A stretch of 28,242 bases of DNA from a virus. A program made the position numbers and the translations under genes. The stretch covers positions 1 through 28,242 of IMG/VR virus record IMGVR_UViG_3300017613_000693. One strand, written 5' to 3'. Positions 14,590 to 21,759 of this stretch are shown one piece after another (the stretch's first letter is position 1; every line of letters begins with the position of its first letter). The notes under the pieces are model-generated. The model was not told the origin of the DNA and ran no database searches. It saw only the letters and a list, made by a program, of their open reading frames with translations.

Positions 14590-14984
14590 TAACTTCCCCC
14601 GTTTACACTTAGGAATTTCAACCGAGCCTCACGCACTAATGCTTTGTGACCGGCCAGTGCCTCGTCCCAGGTACGGTACCGGCGCATCGTATCATCCAGT
14701 GCCTCGCTATTAAATTCCACCATTCGTCCAAGTATTATCTGCGTTACTGGTTTCTCATACTCCCAGAATACAAGGGATTCAAACAAGACGGGCGGCCCCT
14801 CCATACTATAGTTATGATCCAGCCCGAGAAACACAGTGCTGATCCATAGATCTTGGATGCGTTCTTGTTTGACTATACGCTCCCCTGTTCTCTCTGCCTC
14901 TTCCATCCATCTGCCCCACCTTAAAGGATCTTCGACAGCTACAGGTTGCTTGTCAACCAGTATGTATTGGAGAGGCAGAATCAT
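14589..14984 (-). CDS. Widespread phage protein of unknown function ('TVFLGLDH' family)
   Basis: 131 residues, counted from ATG 14984 (ATGA overlap with the previous stop); GTG 14993 is another possible start. It matches a pattern recurrent in phage genomes: an N-terminal ILPLQYILVDKQPVAVEDPL, then W..W.E and ISTVFLGLDHNYSMEGPPVL (usually followed by FE..vF), and near the C-terminus YRTWDEALAGHKALV. The family is well known from many siphophages, often near small accessory genes, but its biochemical role has not been established as far as I know. Confidence 0.7.
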   Translation of the reverse strand: MILPLQYILVDKQPVAVEDPLRWGRWMEEAERTGERIVKQERIQDLWISTVFLGLDHNYSMEGPPVLFESLVFWEYEKPVTQIILGRMVEFNSEALDDTMRRYRTWDEALAGHKALVREARLKFLSVNGGS

Positions 14985-15715
14985 CTTTCCCACTTAAATA
15001 CAATTTCGACTCTTCCATGGACCTGGACATCAACTCCCAGAGTCTTGCTGATTACTTCCTCCAGGGCATCATTGATTTTACTCTCGGAAGGCAAGGCCTC
15101 TACATCCGCCTTAATCTTGGTGGCCTCCGATTGAACTTTGGTATTGACTCCTTTCTTCTCATCCTGGAGCATCTTATATTGCTTTTTACCAACCAACTTA
15201 TACTTCTCGATTGCCGCCTCGACCGAGATATCTATTCCCGGCACCTTCTCATAACTAAATGATCCATTCTTCGACTCACGTTTCAGGATTCTGGCACATC
15301 CCGCGTGCATGTCTCCTAATCTGTGCCAGACCGTAGCTACCATAGCACTAAGGCTGCTGCCCTTTCCGGCCCAGTCAATCTCCGCTCCGATCTCTGTGAC
15401 GTTAAGCGGCCCCTTTTCCAGGATAGCCCAAATTGCGTTCTCTGCATGTGTTTTAAATGGTTTAGCCATGATGCCGTACTCCTTTCGTATCTTTCGAGCT
15501 GACCATCGCTCGACCCGCCTTGATACTTTTCTGGTTTCTACAACTTGACGCTCGTCCGCATAGGAACCTGTTCTGCGATACTTATGCTTCTCATCGTCCT
15601 TACGGACCTCCTCTACCTCTCGGGATTTATCATCTCTCTCCAAGTCCTCCAAGTATTGCAATAAAGGCTTGCCATCGATGAAAACTCCCTCCTCTATTAT
15701 CTTTCGTGCCACCAC
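14981..15715 (-). CDS. Likely DNA-binding protein with winged-helix segment
   Basis: 244 residues; GTG start with GGGGGTGAG. The N-terminal 80 residues are charged and helical (YLEDLERDDKSREVEEVRKD, then RKVSRRVERWSARKIRKEYG). Residues about 85-155 (HAENAIWAILEKGPLNVTEI, GAEIDWAGKGSSLSAMVAT, VWHRLGDMHAGCARILKRES) have the helix-turn-helix plus wing pattern of a winged-helix domain. The C-terminal third is helical and ends in a strand (DVQVHGRVEIVFKWER). It could be a regulator of the phage or a replication-initiation type protein; no family is recognised. Confidence 0.5.
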   Translation of the reverse strand: MVARKIIEEGVFIDGKPLLQYLEDLERDDKSREVEEVRKDDEKHKYRRTGSYADERQVVETRKVSRRVERWSARKIRKEYGIMAKPFKTHAENAIWAILEKGPLNVTEIGAEIDWAGKGSSLSAMVATVWHRLGDMHAGCARILKRESKNGSFSYEKVPGIDISVEAAIEKYKLVGKKQYKMLQDEKKGVNTKVQSEATKIKADVEALPSESKINDALEEVISKTLGVDVQVHGRVEIVFKWER

Positions 15716-15726
15716 TCACCCCCTTT

Positions 15727-16182
15727 CTAATCATCTTCGGGTGGTCCTCCTATTAATAAGTGCCCGATTATGCCCTTTATATGCTCAGGAATATTTGCAT
15801 GCTGTTCTCTGCATTCAACTACCCGAAACCCTTCTCGGATTCCCATGCATCCGCCACCTACCTCTCTCAATCGCCATCTGAGGAGCACCCACATTAGCTC
15901 TTTGAGTGCTGTCCCAGTTTCCTTTAATATTTTATACTGGAGAGCTAACTCCATTTTTCTCTGACGGTCCATATGATCAAACTTCACTTGAGTCCTGATC
16001 AGTTCTCCCGCCCGACTGTACTGATTGCTCAGGCTATATACTCGCTGCTCCAGTTCATTCATTATTCCAAGGAAAGCGTCTTCGTTCCCGTCCCATTCAC
16101 TATTAGGCTCGACTATCATTACTTCGGCCAGTTCAGCCAGAAACGAACCTTCACACAGTTTAGTTAAGTCTTTTACTTCCAT
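15727..16182 (-). CDS. Helical protein of unknown function
   Basis: 151 residues; ATG with GAGGAGG, overlapping the previous gene by 23 bases. Mostly helical (AEVMIVEPNSEWDGNEDAFL, GIMNELEQRVYSLSNQYSRA, LALQYKILKETGTALKELMW), with a C-terminal part holding two cysteines (GGGCMGI..., VVECREQH) and two histidines. No family recognised. Confidence 0.5.
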   Translation of the reverse strand: MEVKDLTKLCEGSFLAELAEVMIVEPNSEWDGNEDAFLGIMNELEQRVYSLSNQYSRAGELIRTQVKFDHMDRQRKMELALQYKILKETGTALKELMWVLLRWRLREVGGGCMGIREGFRVVECREQHANIPEHIKGIIGHLLIGGPPEDD

Positions 16183-16360
16183 TTAATGCCTCCTCTACAG
16201 TTTCAAATTCTATCACCTGTTTATACATTTTCATTGTCTCTCTCTTGTCCTCGTAAGACATCAGAGACCACCCTATCTCCGCATCTATCCTACTCTCCTT
16301 GATTCCTACCAAAGCTTGCAGTTTTATTATTGCTCTGATCCCATCCTCGTCTGTAAACAT
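16160..16360 (-). CDS. 66-aa protein of unknown function
   Basis: ATG with GGAG nine bases upstream. Charged, probably helical (DGIRAIIKLQALVGIKESRI, then RETMKMYKQVIEFETVEEAL). Its last codons overlap the next gene's ribosome site and start. Not recognised. Confidence 0.5.
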   Translation of the reverse strand: MFTDEDGIRAIIKLQALVGIKESRIDAEIGWSLMSYEDKRETMKMYKQVIEFETVEEALNGSKRLN

Positions 16361-16366
16361 CTGACC

Positions 16367-16627
16367 TTACTCCTCTTTTAAGATCCGTCTCATTTCTCGC
16401 AGATCGTAACCGTCCGCAATCAAAATATCTATGCCACGGACAAACTCGTCCTCTTCCGCCTTTGCCATTGCATTGTATCTCTTATCCGACATATCTCGAT
16501 ACAGGAAACTCAGCAATCCGCCCACGTTGCCGTCATCACAGGCCTTGACTACAATGGTCTTCGCTCGATTCTGATTACTATGCCCATGAATAATTCCGAT
16601 ACAACCGCACTCGAATTTTACAAACAT
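16367..16627 (-). CDS. 86-aa protein with Cys-x-Cys N-terminus
   Basis: ATG with AGGAG. Begins MFVKFECGCIGIIHGHSNQ with a later cysteine (VVKACDD), so a metal site from C7, C9, H16 and C29 is possible. The rest is helical (EDEFVRGIDILIADGYDLRE). Seven bases from the next gene. Not recognised. Confidence 0.5.
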   Translation of the reverse strand: MFVKFECGCIGIIHGHSNQNRAKTIVVKACDDGNVGGLLSFLYRDMSDKRYNAMAKAEEDEFVRGIDILIADGYDLREMRRILKEE

Positions 16628-16630
16628 CCT

Positions 16631-16861
16631 CTACTCCTTTCGGTAAACTACCTCCTCGCTCACCAGTTTGAATTTCTTTAATACTACTTTCATACCCGCC
16701 AATATCCCGACATCTATAGCCATTTTCGTCAAGCTATCCACTCTCGCCATGTCTGCACCGACTAACGGTACCCAAGTCTGCCCGTCATGGAATCCCATTA
16801 CTCCCTCGTCTCCAGGAGCTTCCTCTGCACAAAACGCATACATCTCCTCAATCTTCGGCAT
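16631..16861 (-). CDS. 76-aa protein of unknown function
   Basis: Begins MPKIEEMYAFCAEEAPGDEG; there is a compact beta/alpha middle (QTWVPLVGADMARVDSLTKM) and a Lys/Glu C-terminus. Four bases separate it from the next gene. Good ribosome site (the GGCGG-rich end of the upstream gene). Nothing in it identifies a family. Confidence 0.5.
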   Translation of the reverse strand: MPKIEEMYAFCAEEAPGDEGVMGFHDGQTWVPLVGADMARVDSLTKMAIDVGILAGMKVVLKKFKLVSEEVVYRKE

Positions 16862-16864
16862 CTG

Positions 16865-17203
16865 TTAACCGCCGCCTTTCTTGAATCTGATAACTCGAAC
16901 CCCCTTTGTCCGTCCATTCGGATTCGCAGGAGGCCCAGGTATGATATCTCCATGAGGTCTCCCCGTCATCTCCTCAGTGACCTGCATTACTGGAGGTACC
17001 AGGTAATCATAACCTAATTGATTCACTCTCCGATAGGCTGCCTCCAGTAACACAGCATTGTTATTCTCTCGCGCCAGAGTTATAAAGCATTCCAACTTCT
17101 GGGGCTTAGTCATCCGTCCTAACCGAGTCAATAACTTTCGATCGTCCATATAACCCCAACGCATCCGTTCGTGACTCATTGCTACATTTAATGGTGTCGC
17201 CAT
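16865..17203 (-). CDS. 112-aa protein of unknown function
   Basis: ATG in TAATG overlap with the fibronectin gene stop, GGGGGG upstream. Helical N-terminus (MKRMRW-like, with RKLLTRLGRMTKPQKLECFI), then LGYDYLVPPVMQ and a Pro/Gly-rich basic tail (PGPPANPNGRTKGVRVIRFK). Not recognised. It is linked to the secreted fibronectin genes by overlap. Confidence 0.5.
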   Translation of the reverse strand: MATPLNVAMSHERMRWGYMDDRKLLTRLGRMTKPQKLECFITLARENNNAVLLEAAYRRVNQLGYDYLVPPVMQVTEEMTGRPHGDIIPGPPANPNGRTKGVRVIRFKKGGG

Positions 17204-17697
17204 TAACCCCCCTTCTCTCTAAAGTTAAAAGGCCTTCCCGGTAGGAATATGTGCTCTAACTCCTCCGAGTAGGCACTCTCGTTATCGTCCTGGTCGTAAG
17301 CAGTAGCCGCAAAGTAATACGTGTCCTTCTTTAATCCAATAATCGTTATCTCGCAACACTCCGTCTTAAATGGATCATAAGGAGTGGCGCATTCTGGCAC
17401 AGCCTCCGCAACGTCAATCAAATTGTCGTAATCTCCAGGTGCAGTTCCATAGTAAATGTTATAGCCTTTCAAGTCTGGCTCGGTATTAGCATCCCAGGCA
17501 AGAGTAATCTTACAGCACGTCTTCTTCCTCTGTATGATCACACCGTCCTTAATAAGGACATCGGTTGACTCGTTCGTGAAGTCAAGAACTCCTGGAGGAG
17601 GAACTACTTGACCGAACCCACGCTCAGGCCATAAAAAGGAAAGGATGATTAATAATGCGGCCACGGCCACTGCCCAAATTCTCCAAGGTGATTGCAT
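17203..17697 (-). CDS. Exported fibronectin type III protein
   Basis: 164 residues from ATG 17697, with GGAGGAG supplied by the end of the previous gene; an upstream start at 17721 is less likely. Residues 1-29 form a signal peptide or anchor (IWAVAVAALLIILSFLWPER, then GFGQ). The rest is one fibronectin-III domain: ITLAWDANTEPDLKGYNIYY, then TYYFAATAYDQDDNESAYS. Four cysteines (CCKI, PECATP, ECCE) could form disulfides. It shares this domain with the next upstream gene and is likely its paralogue. Exported beta-sandwich proteins in phages may coat the host surface, block superinfection or act as virion decorations. The fold is firm; the role is open. Confidence 0.75.
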   Translation of the reverse strand: MQSPWRIWAVAVAALLIILSFLWPERGFGQVVPPPGVLDFTNESTDVLIKDGVIIQRKKTCCKITLAWDANTEPDLKGYNIYYGTAPGDYDNLIDVAEAVPECATPYDPFKTECCEITIIGLKKDTYYFAATAYDQDDNESAYSEELEHIFLPGRPFNFREKGG

Positions 17698-17699
17698 GA

Positions 17700-18902
17700 T
17701 TACTCCTCCTTCTCTTTCCATTGTAGTTGCTCGGGTGCCCCTAATTTCTTGAGGTTCGCCACGTGTGTCAGTTCAATCGAGAATGCCGACTCGTTCTTCT
17801 CGTCGTCATAGGCAATTGCCGCCAAGTAATATCTCGTCCCAGGTTTCAAGCCCTTCAACGTGTACGAGGTGGCCGTCTTATCGTTTATATCCACGATCTG
17901 CTCGTATCCAAAAAGCATAGGGTGGCAAGCTGGATCTGCCTCATCGTCACAAGTTATCTTCCACTCAGTTTCGCAATTCTCATTACTCGGTTCATGCTCA
18001 GTACACCAATTCTTAATGGCATCTTTGTACGCCGGATCGTGCCTTGACTTCGTGCCTCGGAAGATCTTGTATCCGTCCAGATCCTCTTCTGTGTTTGCAT
18101 CCCAGGCCAAGTCAACTTCAGCAGTCGGTCCCATAGTAGGCACCCCGGCATCGTAGTTATGACCGATCTCCGCCAAGGTTAAGTCCTTCTCGTAGATTGC
18201 AACCAGGAAGATATCTCCTAACCAGGTTCGATCATCGGTCGGATAGTTGGTCTCATTGAATAGACCGAATCCATAGGAGTTAACCCAGTTGCTCCCGTCT
18301 CCAGGTACCGCAACCGACTGCACCTTCAGCTTGTTTATATAAAAGGAGGCCGTCCCGGCAGCATTCCTCGTGTAGACTACATGCTGCAATACTGGAGTCG
18401 ATGCAATGGAATTGACTGGAGTCGTTAAAGCAGGATTAGTGCCATTGCCAGGATTCTCACTCGTTCTAAATCTTTGCTGGTAGAAATGCGCGGACTGGCC
18501 CAGAGTCCAGTTCCGATTTCCACTATCCTGAGAGAACGTCACAATTCTCGCTGGTCCGCCCTGCGTGTTATTTAAAGGTTTCACCCAGACCTCTATCGTG
18601 ATCCCTTTGGTAAAGAAGTCACTCCCGCCTAACTTGGTCCGAGCATTCGAGGCTTTAGCGATGATTGCCTCTTTGACTCGTAGCCCCGGTTTCAGCCATT
18701 CGACCTTACTCGCGTCTGGAATAGTCAAGTCCAGAGTAGGCACAATCGGAATGGAATCCCGAATCACTGTGCCCTCTGTTTCTGTGAAGTCATACAAGAC
18801 AACCAGGTCACTCGTGACTCTGTCCGCCCGTGCCCCCGGCCATGGTGCTGCTATGAAGAACACTGCCATAATTAATACCAATAACTTGTCGTATCTTCTC
18901 AT
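17700..18902 (-). CDS. Exported LamG-like plus fibronectin III protein
   Basis: 400 residues; ATG after AGGAGG. Residues 1-26 are a signal peptide with a typical AxA-like end (FFIAAPWPGARA-D). Residues about 30-255 have the shape of a LamG/concanavalin-A sandwich (LVVLYDFTETEGTVIRDS, ITIEVWVKP, QHVVYTRNAAGTASFYINK, WLGDIFLVAIYEKDLTLAEI). Residues about 262-385 are a fibronectin-III domain (EVDLAWDANTEEDLDGYKIF, TRYYLAAIAYDDEKNESAFS) with an inserted loop holding four cysteines (WCTEHEP, ENCETEW, TCDDEADPAC). The adjacent gene encodes a paralogous fibronectin domain. LamG domains bind sugars, so binding to host or particle surface glycans is a reasonable guess. Confidence 0.8.
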   Translation of the reverse strand: MRRYDKLLVLIMAVFFIAAPWPGARADRVTSDLVVLYDFTETEGTVIRDSIPIVPTLDLTIPDASKVEWLKPGLRVKEAIIAKASNARTKLGGSDFFTKGITIEVWVKPLNNTQGGPARIVTFSQDSGNRNWTLGQSAHFYQQRFRTSENPGNGTNPALTTPVNSIASTPVLQHVVYTRNAAGTASFYINKLKVQSVAVPGDGSNWVNSYGFGLFNETNYPTDDRTWLGDIFLVAIYEKDLTLAEIGHNYDAGVPTMGPTAEVDLAWDANTEEDLDGYKIFRGTKSRHDPAYKDAIKNWCTEHEPSNENCETEWKITCDDEADPACHPMLFGYEQIVDINDKTATSYTLKGLKPGTRYYLAAIAYDDEKNESAFSIELTHVANLKKLGAPEQLQWKEKEE

Positions 18903-18912
18903 CTGTTACCTC

Positions 18913-19182
18913 CTAATATGATCCAAAGAAATGGGTTACTCGTTGCATAAACTCATACTCTCTAATTGTGCATCGATGCTCATTCGGCATCCCCTTGCCG
19001 TACCACCAACAATATAACTTGTAGACTTTCTTGACTTTCTCCACCTCCCCCTCCTCTGAGAATGCTGCCGCCAACTTACGCTTTCCCGAGCCGGTTGACA
19101 TTACTCTCCGCCAGGACTCTACAACCACTCCATGTTGTAGCATAAGCAATTCTGTCTTCTCGAACACTGTTACAAATTTCAT
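18913..19182 (-). CDS. 89-aa basic protein of unknown function
   Basis: ATG with AGGATGAG. Begins MKFVTVFEKTELLMLQHG; the middle is Lys/Glu helical (GKRKLAAAFSEEGEVEKVKK). The C-terminal half has two cysteines and aromatic residues (YKLYCWWYGKGMPNEHRC). Possibly a small metal-binding protein (C, H, C). Not recognised. Confidence 0.45.
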   Translation of the reverse strand: MKFVTVFEKTELLMLQHGVVVESWRRVMSTGSGKRKLAAAFSEEGEVEKVKKVYKLYCWWYGKGMPNEHRCTIREYEFMQRVTHFFGSY

Positions 19183-19194
19183 ATCTCATCCTTT

Positions 19195-19599
19195 TCAAAT
19201 CTGTGAAGCCAAAGCTGGCTTCTTTCTTGTTGCAACCGTCCCGTCTTCATCCGCGTAACTGAAAATTGCCGTCTTCTCCTTCGGCCCCCAAGTAAAGCCA
19301 AAGTTCTTTGTCTCGCTGTAATCAATATCATACAATTTAAGGAAGGATCTACACGACATCGCAAAGTTTCCTTTCCTCTTGTGAAGCTTGACCAAACCTG
19401 TATCCTTTTCATTGTTCGTGAACTGAATTGCTATTCTGTTTTCTGTCGTGTGAATATAAAGCATCACATAATCATAGGCGTCCAAATCATACTTGGCAAC
19501 TGCCCCGGCATTGAACGCAATTTCTCCATTCTTGCGAATCGAGATACACGGAGTCGTTACTCTCGTTCTTGTAACGTATTTCTTGAAACCTGGCAGCAT
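19195..19599 (-). CDS. 134-aa protein of unknown function
   Basis: ATG with TTGGAGG. Beta-rich with alternating charged strands (CISIRKNGEIAFNAGAVAKY, YDYVMLYIHTTENRIAIQFT, then RSFLKLYDIDYSETKNFGFT). A basic C-terminus follows. Layout (two strands, helix, strand) recalls small phage transcription- or RNA-associated proteins, but this is only shape. Not recognised. Confidence 0.5.
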   Translation of the reverse strand: MLPGFKKYVTRTRVTTPCISIRKNGEIAFNAGAVAKYDLDAYDYVMLYIHTTENRIAIQFTNNEKDTGLVKLHKRKGNFAMSCRSFLKLYDIDYSETKNFGFTWGPKEKTAIFSYADEDGTVATRKKPALASQI

Positions 19600-19602
19600 A
19601 AC

Positions 19603-19731
19603 TCACCTCCAATTCGGCTCTATTGGTGAGTCCGGCCTTTTCTCAAGTTTCTTCTTTGGACCTGGAAACATCATGTCTACGAAGAACCACGCCAGGAAAA
19701 CTACCAATCCGATTCCTATAATATCTGCCAT
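19603..19731 (-). CDS. 42-aa single-pass membrane protein
   Basis: Short gene between two others, ATG 19731, stop TGA 19603-19605. Begins MADIIGIGLVVFLAWFFVDM with one membrane helix, then a basic Pro-rich tail (GPKKKLEKRPDSPIEPNWR). The tail's end overlaps the GGAGG of the next gene. N-out/C-in or the reverse is unclear. A plausible inner-membrane microprotein. Confidence 0.6.
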   Translation of the reverse strand: MADIIGIGLVVFLAWFFVDMMFPGPKKKLEKRPDSPIEPNWR

Positions 19732-19735
19732 CTTC

Positions 19736-19918
19736 TTATCCCTCGTCATAACTCGTTGGGTTCCCGCACTTTGGGCAGAAATGATCCATTATTACCTTGA
19801 CTCGTCCTTCCCAACCGCACTCCCCACATTTCTGTTTTTGCAATTGATTGCAAAGATACTTTTCGGGTCTCCAGTCATCCACTCCTAACTCTTCGCCCTT
19901 AATTACTTTATGCTTCAT
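19736..19918 (-). CDS. 60-aa zinc-ribbon protein
   Basis: ATG with AGGAGG, overlapping the previous gene by 11 bases. C-x2-C pairs at CGEC and CPKC, 15 residues apart, with an H before the second (MDHFCPKCG), form a rubredoxin/zinc-ribbon knuckle. Likely binds zinc and nucleic acid or protein. The 16-bp palindrome copy 3 lies within the coding part (YLCNQLQKQK). Confidence 0.6.
   Translation of the reverse strand: MKHKVIKGEELGVDDWRPEKYLCNQLQKQKCGECGWEGRVKVIMDHFCPKCGNPTSYDEG
19838..19853. promoter_or_regulatory. 16-bp palindrome TTGCAATTGATTGCAA, copy 3
   Basis: Inside the 60-aa zinc-ribbon gene, encoding LCNQLQ. It is the only copy that lies within a gene. Together with copy 1 it also shares the flanks ATCT...A on the minus strand. 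Confidence 0.55.
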
Positions 19919-20132
19919 GTCTCACCTCCTGAATGTCAAACCACTGTCCTACTGAATCGCCAACATAAAAGGGTAAGACATGCCTCTCGTTGTCATCATT
20001 CTGCACAACTACGTCAAACCCTTCCGCCTCATCGGTGTCGTCGTAGTCCAGTATTGGATATACCTTGCCCTTCGTGAATACTTTCCTACGACTCTGCATC
20101 CGAAAATCTTTCAAGCATACTAATACTTTCAT
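19908..20132 (-). CDS. 74-aa small beta-barrel-like protein
   Basis: ATG with GGGGAGG. Pattern KVLVCLKDFRMQSRRKVFTK, then GKVYPILDYDDTDEAEGF, VVVQNDDNERHVLPFYVGDS, GQWFDIQEV resembles small SH3- or KOW-like proteins of phages ('FTKGKVYPI'-type). Such proteins are common hypotheticals in phage early regions. Function unknown. Confidence 0.55.
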   Translation of the reverse strand: MKVLVCLKDFRMQSRRKVFTKGKVYPILDYDDTDEAEGFDVVVQNDDNERHVLPFYVGDSVGQWFDIQEVRHEA

Positions 20133-20135
20133 CGT

Positions 20136-20399
20136 TTAAGCCTCCCCTATTACTCTCGGTATGTACTCCCTTTTTTCCAACCGATCCGCCAGGCCTCGCA
20201 TGAACTTTATCATGGTTTCTCGCTCCGCGTTACTCACGTAGTCCCCCACCTCATCGGGATCTTCTCCGAACGGGAATGTGAATAGAGCAAATCCCATCCT
20301 CTCGCCATATACCTCGTCCCTTAGAATCGTCTCCAGGAAACTTGCGATCAGATCCAATTGCTGTGATCTCTTCAAAACATCTGTCCTATCTTTAGCCAT
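20136..20399 (-). CDS. 87-aa protein of unknown function
   Basis: ATG with TTGGAGG. Two helices (LKRSQQLDLIASFLETILRD, then RETMIKFMRGLADRLEKREY) around a turn FGEDPDEVGDYVS. Eight-base overlap with the methyltransferase gene end. Not recognised. Confidence 0.45.
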   Translation of the reverse strand: MAKDRTDVLKRSQQLDLIASFLETILRDEVYGERMGFALFTFPFGEDPDEVGDYVSNAERETMIKFMRGLADRLEKREYIPRVIGEA

Positions 20400-21045
20400 T
20401 CTTTAACCTCCAACCTCCTCTCAATATCTTCTTGTTACTGAAATCCGCAAACTTGAAATGACTCTTGCCCAAGAAGTCGTTAAAGTCTTTATGCCGTGAC
20501 TTGAGCACATGACTCCCCCGATAATTCGGCCAGCCTTCTTTCGCTACTGGTACCTCCAATAGGATATACCGGCAATGCTCTACGGCTTTCTCCAGGATCT
20601 TTCCCGCCTGTGCCCTATTAAAATGTTCCAGGGTATGAGCACACACGAAGACATCGTAGCTCTCTGGAAAGACCTCCCAAAACCAATTCGTTAACTTGAC
20701 TCCCTCAAATATCTTAGGAGCAACGACCGCATCGATCGCTGCATGGTTGATATCATATCCGATCCATTTATCTATTCGCTTCTCCTGCAATGTTGATATC
20801 ACTCCCGCTGCCAGTCCGCCTCGGTAGCATCCCAGTTCCACAACCTTTAAATGGCTCCGGCCAGTCCTACGAAACATCCTTTTAAATGCTTTTACCGAGG
20901 CGTGGTGCTGCGGCGGCAGTATAGCATCCCAGGCAGTATTGATCTCGACGAGATCAGCGATTGACAGCTCGTCATAGACTGCACGGAAGTCATCCCAGTT
21001 TTTATGGACCCCGGCATCGAACGCTATTTCTTTATAAGTTTTCAT
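20392..21045 (-). CDS. Class I SAM-dependent methyltransferase
   Basis: 217 residues. Motif I KVVELGCYRGGLA (residues 67-79), acidic post-I loop IGYDIN (D98), and DVFVCAHTLEHF (motif IV region, 131-142), then ILLEVP. This is the Rossmann-type SAM fold of small-molecule or carbohydrate methyltransferases ('H.LEH'). No DNA-methyltransferase DPPY/NPPY motif is present, so a DNA base target is unlikely. An N-terminal helical cap (residues 1-60) is typical. The start ATG overlaps the previous gene. A target such as a sugar, lipid or small molecule of the host surface is inferred, not shown. Confidence 0.8.
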   Translation of the reverse strand: MKTYKEIAFDAGVHKNWDDFRAVYDELSIADLVEINTAWDAILPPQHHASVKAFKRMFRRTGRSHLKVVELGCYRGGLAAGVISTLQEKRIDKWIGYDINHAAIDAVVAPKIFEGVKLTNWFWEVFPESYDVFVCAHTLEHFNRAQAGKILEKAVEHCRYILLEVPVAKEGWPNYRGSHVLKSRHKDFNDFLGKSHFKFADFSNKKILRGGWRLKNG

Positions 21046-21220
21046 CCTTTAAAATCTTTCGCATCCATGCAAGCTTGCGCTTCTCCTCGATGACGAACCT
21101 CTTCGCGTCCTCCTCCACTGCATGCATATCACCTTTATTCCTGATAGTCATACAAAGTACTCTCCACGTAGCTTCGACTGCGATCTGAACCTTCCGCCAC
21201 CTACTCAATGTCTTCGCCAT
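21032..21220 (-). CDS. 62-aa basic helical protein
   Basis: ATG with AGGAGGG. Arg/Lys-rich helix (SRWRKVQIAVEATWRVLCMT, then AKRFVIEEKRKLAWMRKILK). Overlaps the methyltransferase start by 14 bases. Could be an adaptor or DNA-associated peptide. Not recognised. Confidence 0.4.
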   Translation of the reverse strand: MAKTLSRWRKVQIAVEATWRVLCMTIRNKGDMHAVEEDAKRFVIEEKRKLAWMRKILKDENL

Positions 21221-21229
21221 ATTGCCCTC

Positions 21230-21742
21230 CTATGTCACTACCTCCACTGGCACATATTTACACCAGAGAGGCGGTTTACCGGCGAGTATATACGGCTCCC
21301 GGTCAACCAGGTATGGCCCAACCTCGTCTGACGTTATCAAGCCCATTTCAATTACACCAGGCAGAGCCACGTCGAGAATCGTTCCCGAATCATCCAGAGA
21401 CAGCCAGGAATGAAACTCATACGGTGGGTTGAATAGGTAACCATACTCGGACTTATAATCTCCAGAGACAACGAGCAGAGATCCGACCCAGACCTCTCCG
21501 AATCCCAAGATCTTAGCAGCTTTCTTCGTCTTTGGCAAGCAATCCCAGTACCTGTGTAACCCCCTAATTTCGCTTAGAATCTCCGGTATTTTATTCGTCA
21601 ATACCGATACCAGAGAATCATTTACGATCTCTCCCTGGACTGGATAAGCCTCGTCCCCAGTCAATAGTACTTCTTCGCTGGCGGCCCGTGAGGTCAACTT
21701 TGTTGTCGGCCCCAGAACCGGAATCTTAATCGTTTTAAACAT
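21230..21742 (-). CDS. 170-aa protein, possible papain/transglutaminase-like fold
   Basis: ATG 21742 with GGAGGG ten bases upstream. A closer ATG (21752) would give only MTYV, so it may act as a tiny leader. A middle part (HRYWDCLPKTKKAAKILG, VWVGSLLVVSGDYKSEYG, then FNPPYEFHSWLSLDDSGTIL) recalls small papain-like hydrolases with a C, an H-A/S-W and a D in that order (C-x.., EFHSW, LDDSG..LD). The catalytic cysteine would be the one in WDCLP. The likeness is partial, so this is only a suggestion. Next to it is the clamp-like gene. Confidence 0.4.
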   Translation of the reverse strand: MFKTIKIPVLGPTTKLTSRAASEEVLLTGDEAYPVQGEIVNDSLVSVLTNKIPEILSEIRGLHRYWDCLPKTKKAAKILGFGEVWVGSLLVVSGDYKSEYGYLFNPPYEFHSWLSLDDSGTILDVALPGVIEMGLITSDEVGPYLVDREPYILAGKPPLWCKYVPVEVVT

Positions 21743-21759
21743 AAGTCATAAGCCCTCCT

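Noticed and set aside
20392-21045. DNA methyltransferase
   Set aside because: No DPPY/NPPY or PC motif; the LEH-type motif fits small-molecule or carbohydrate targets.
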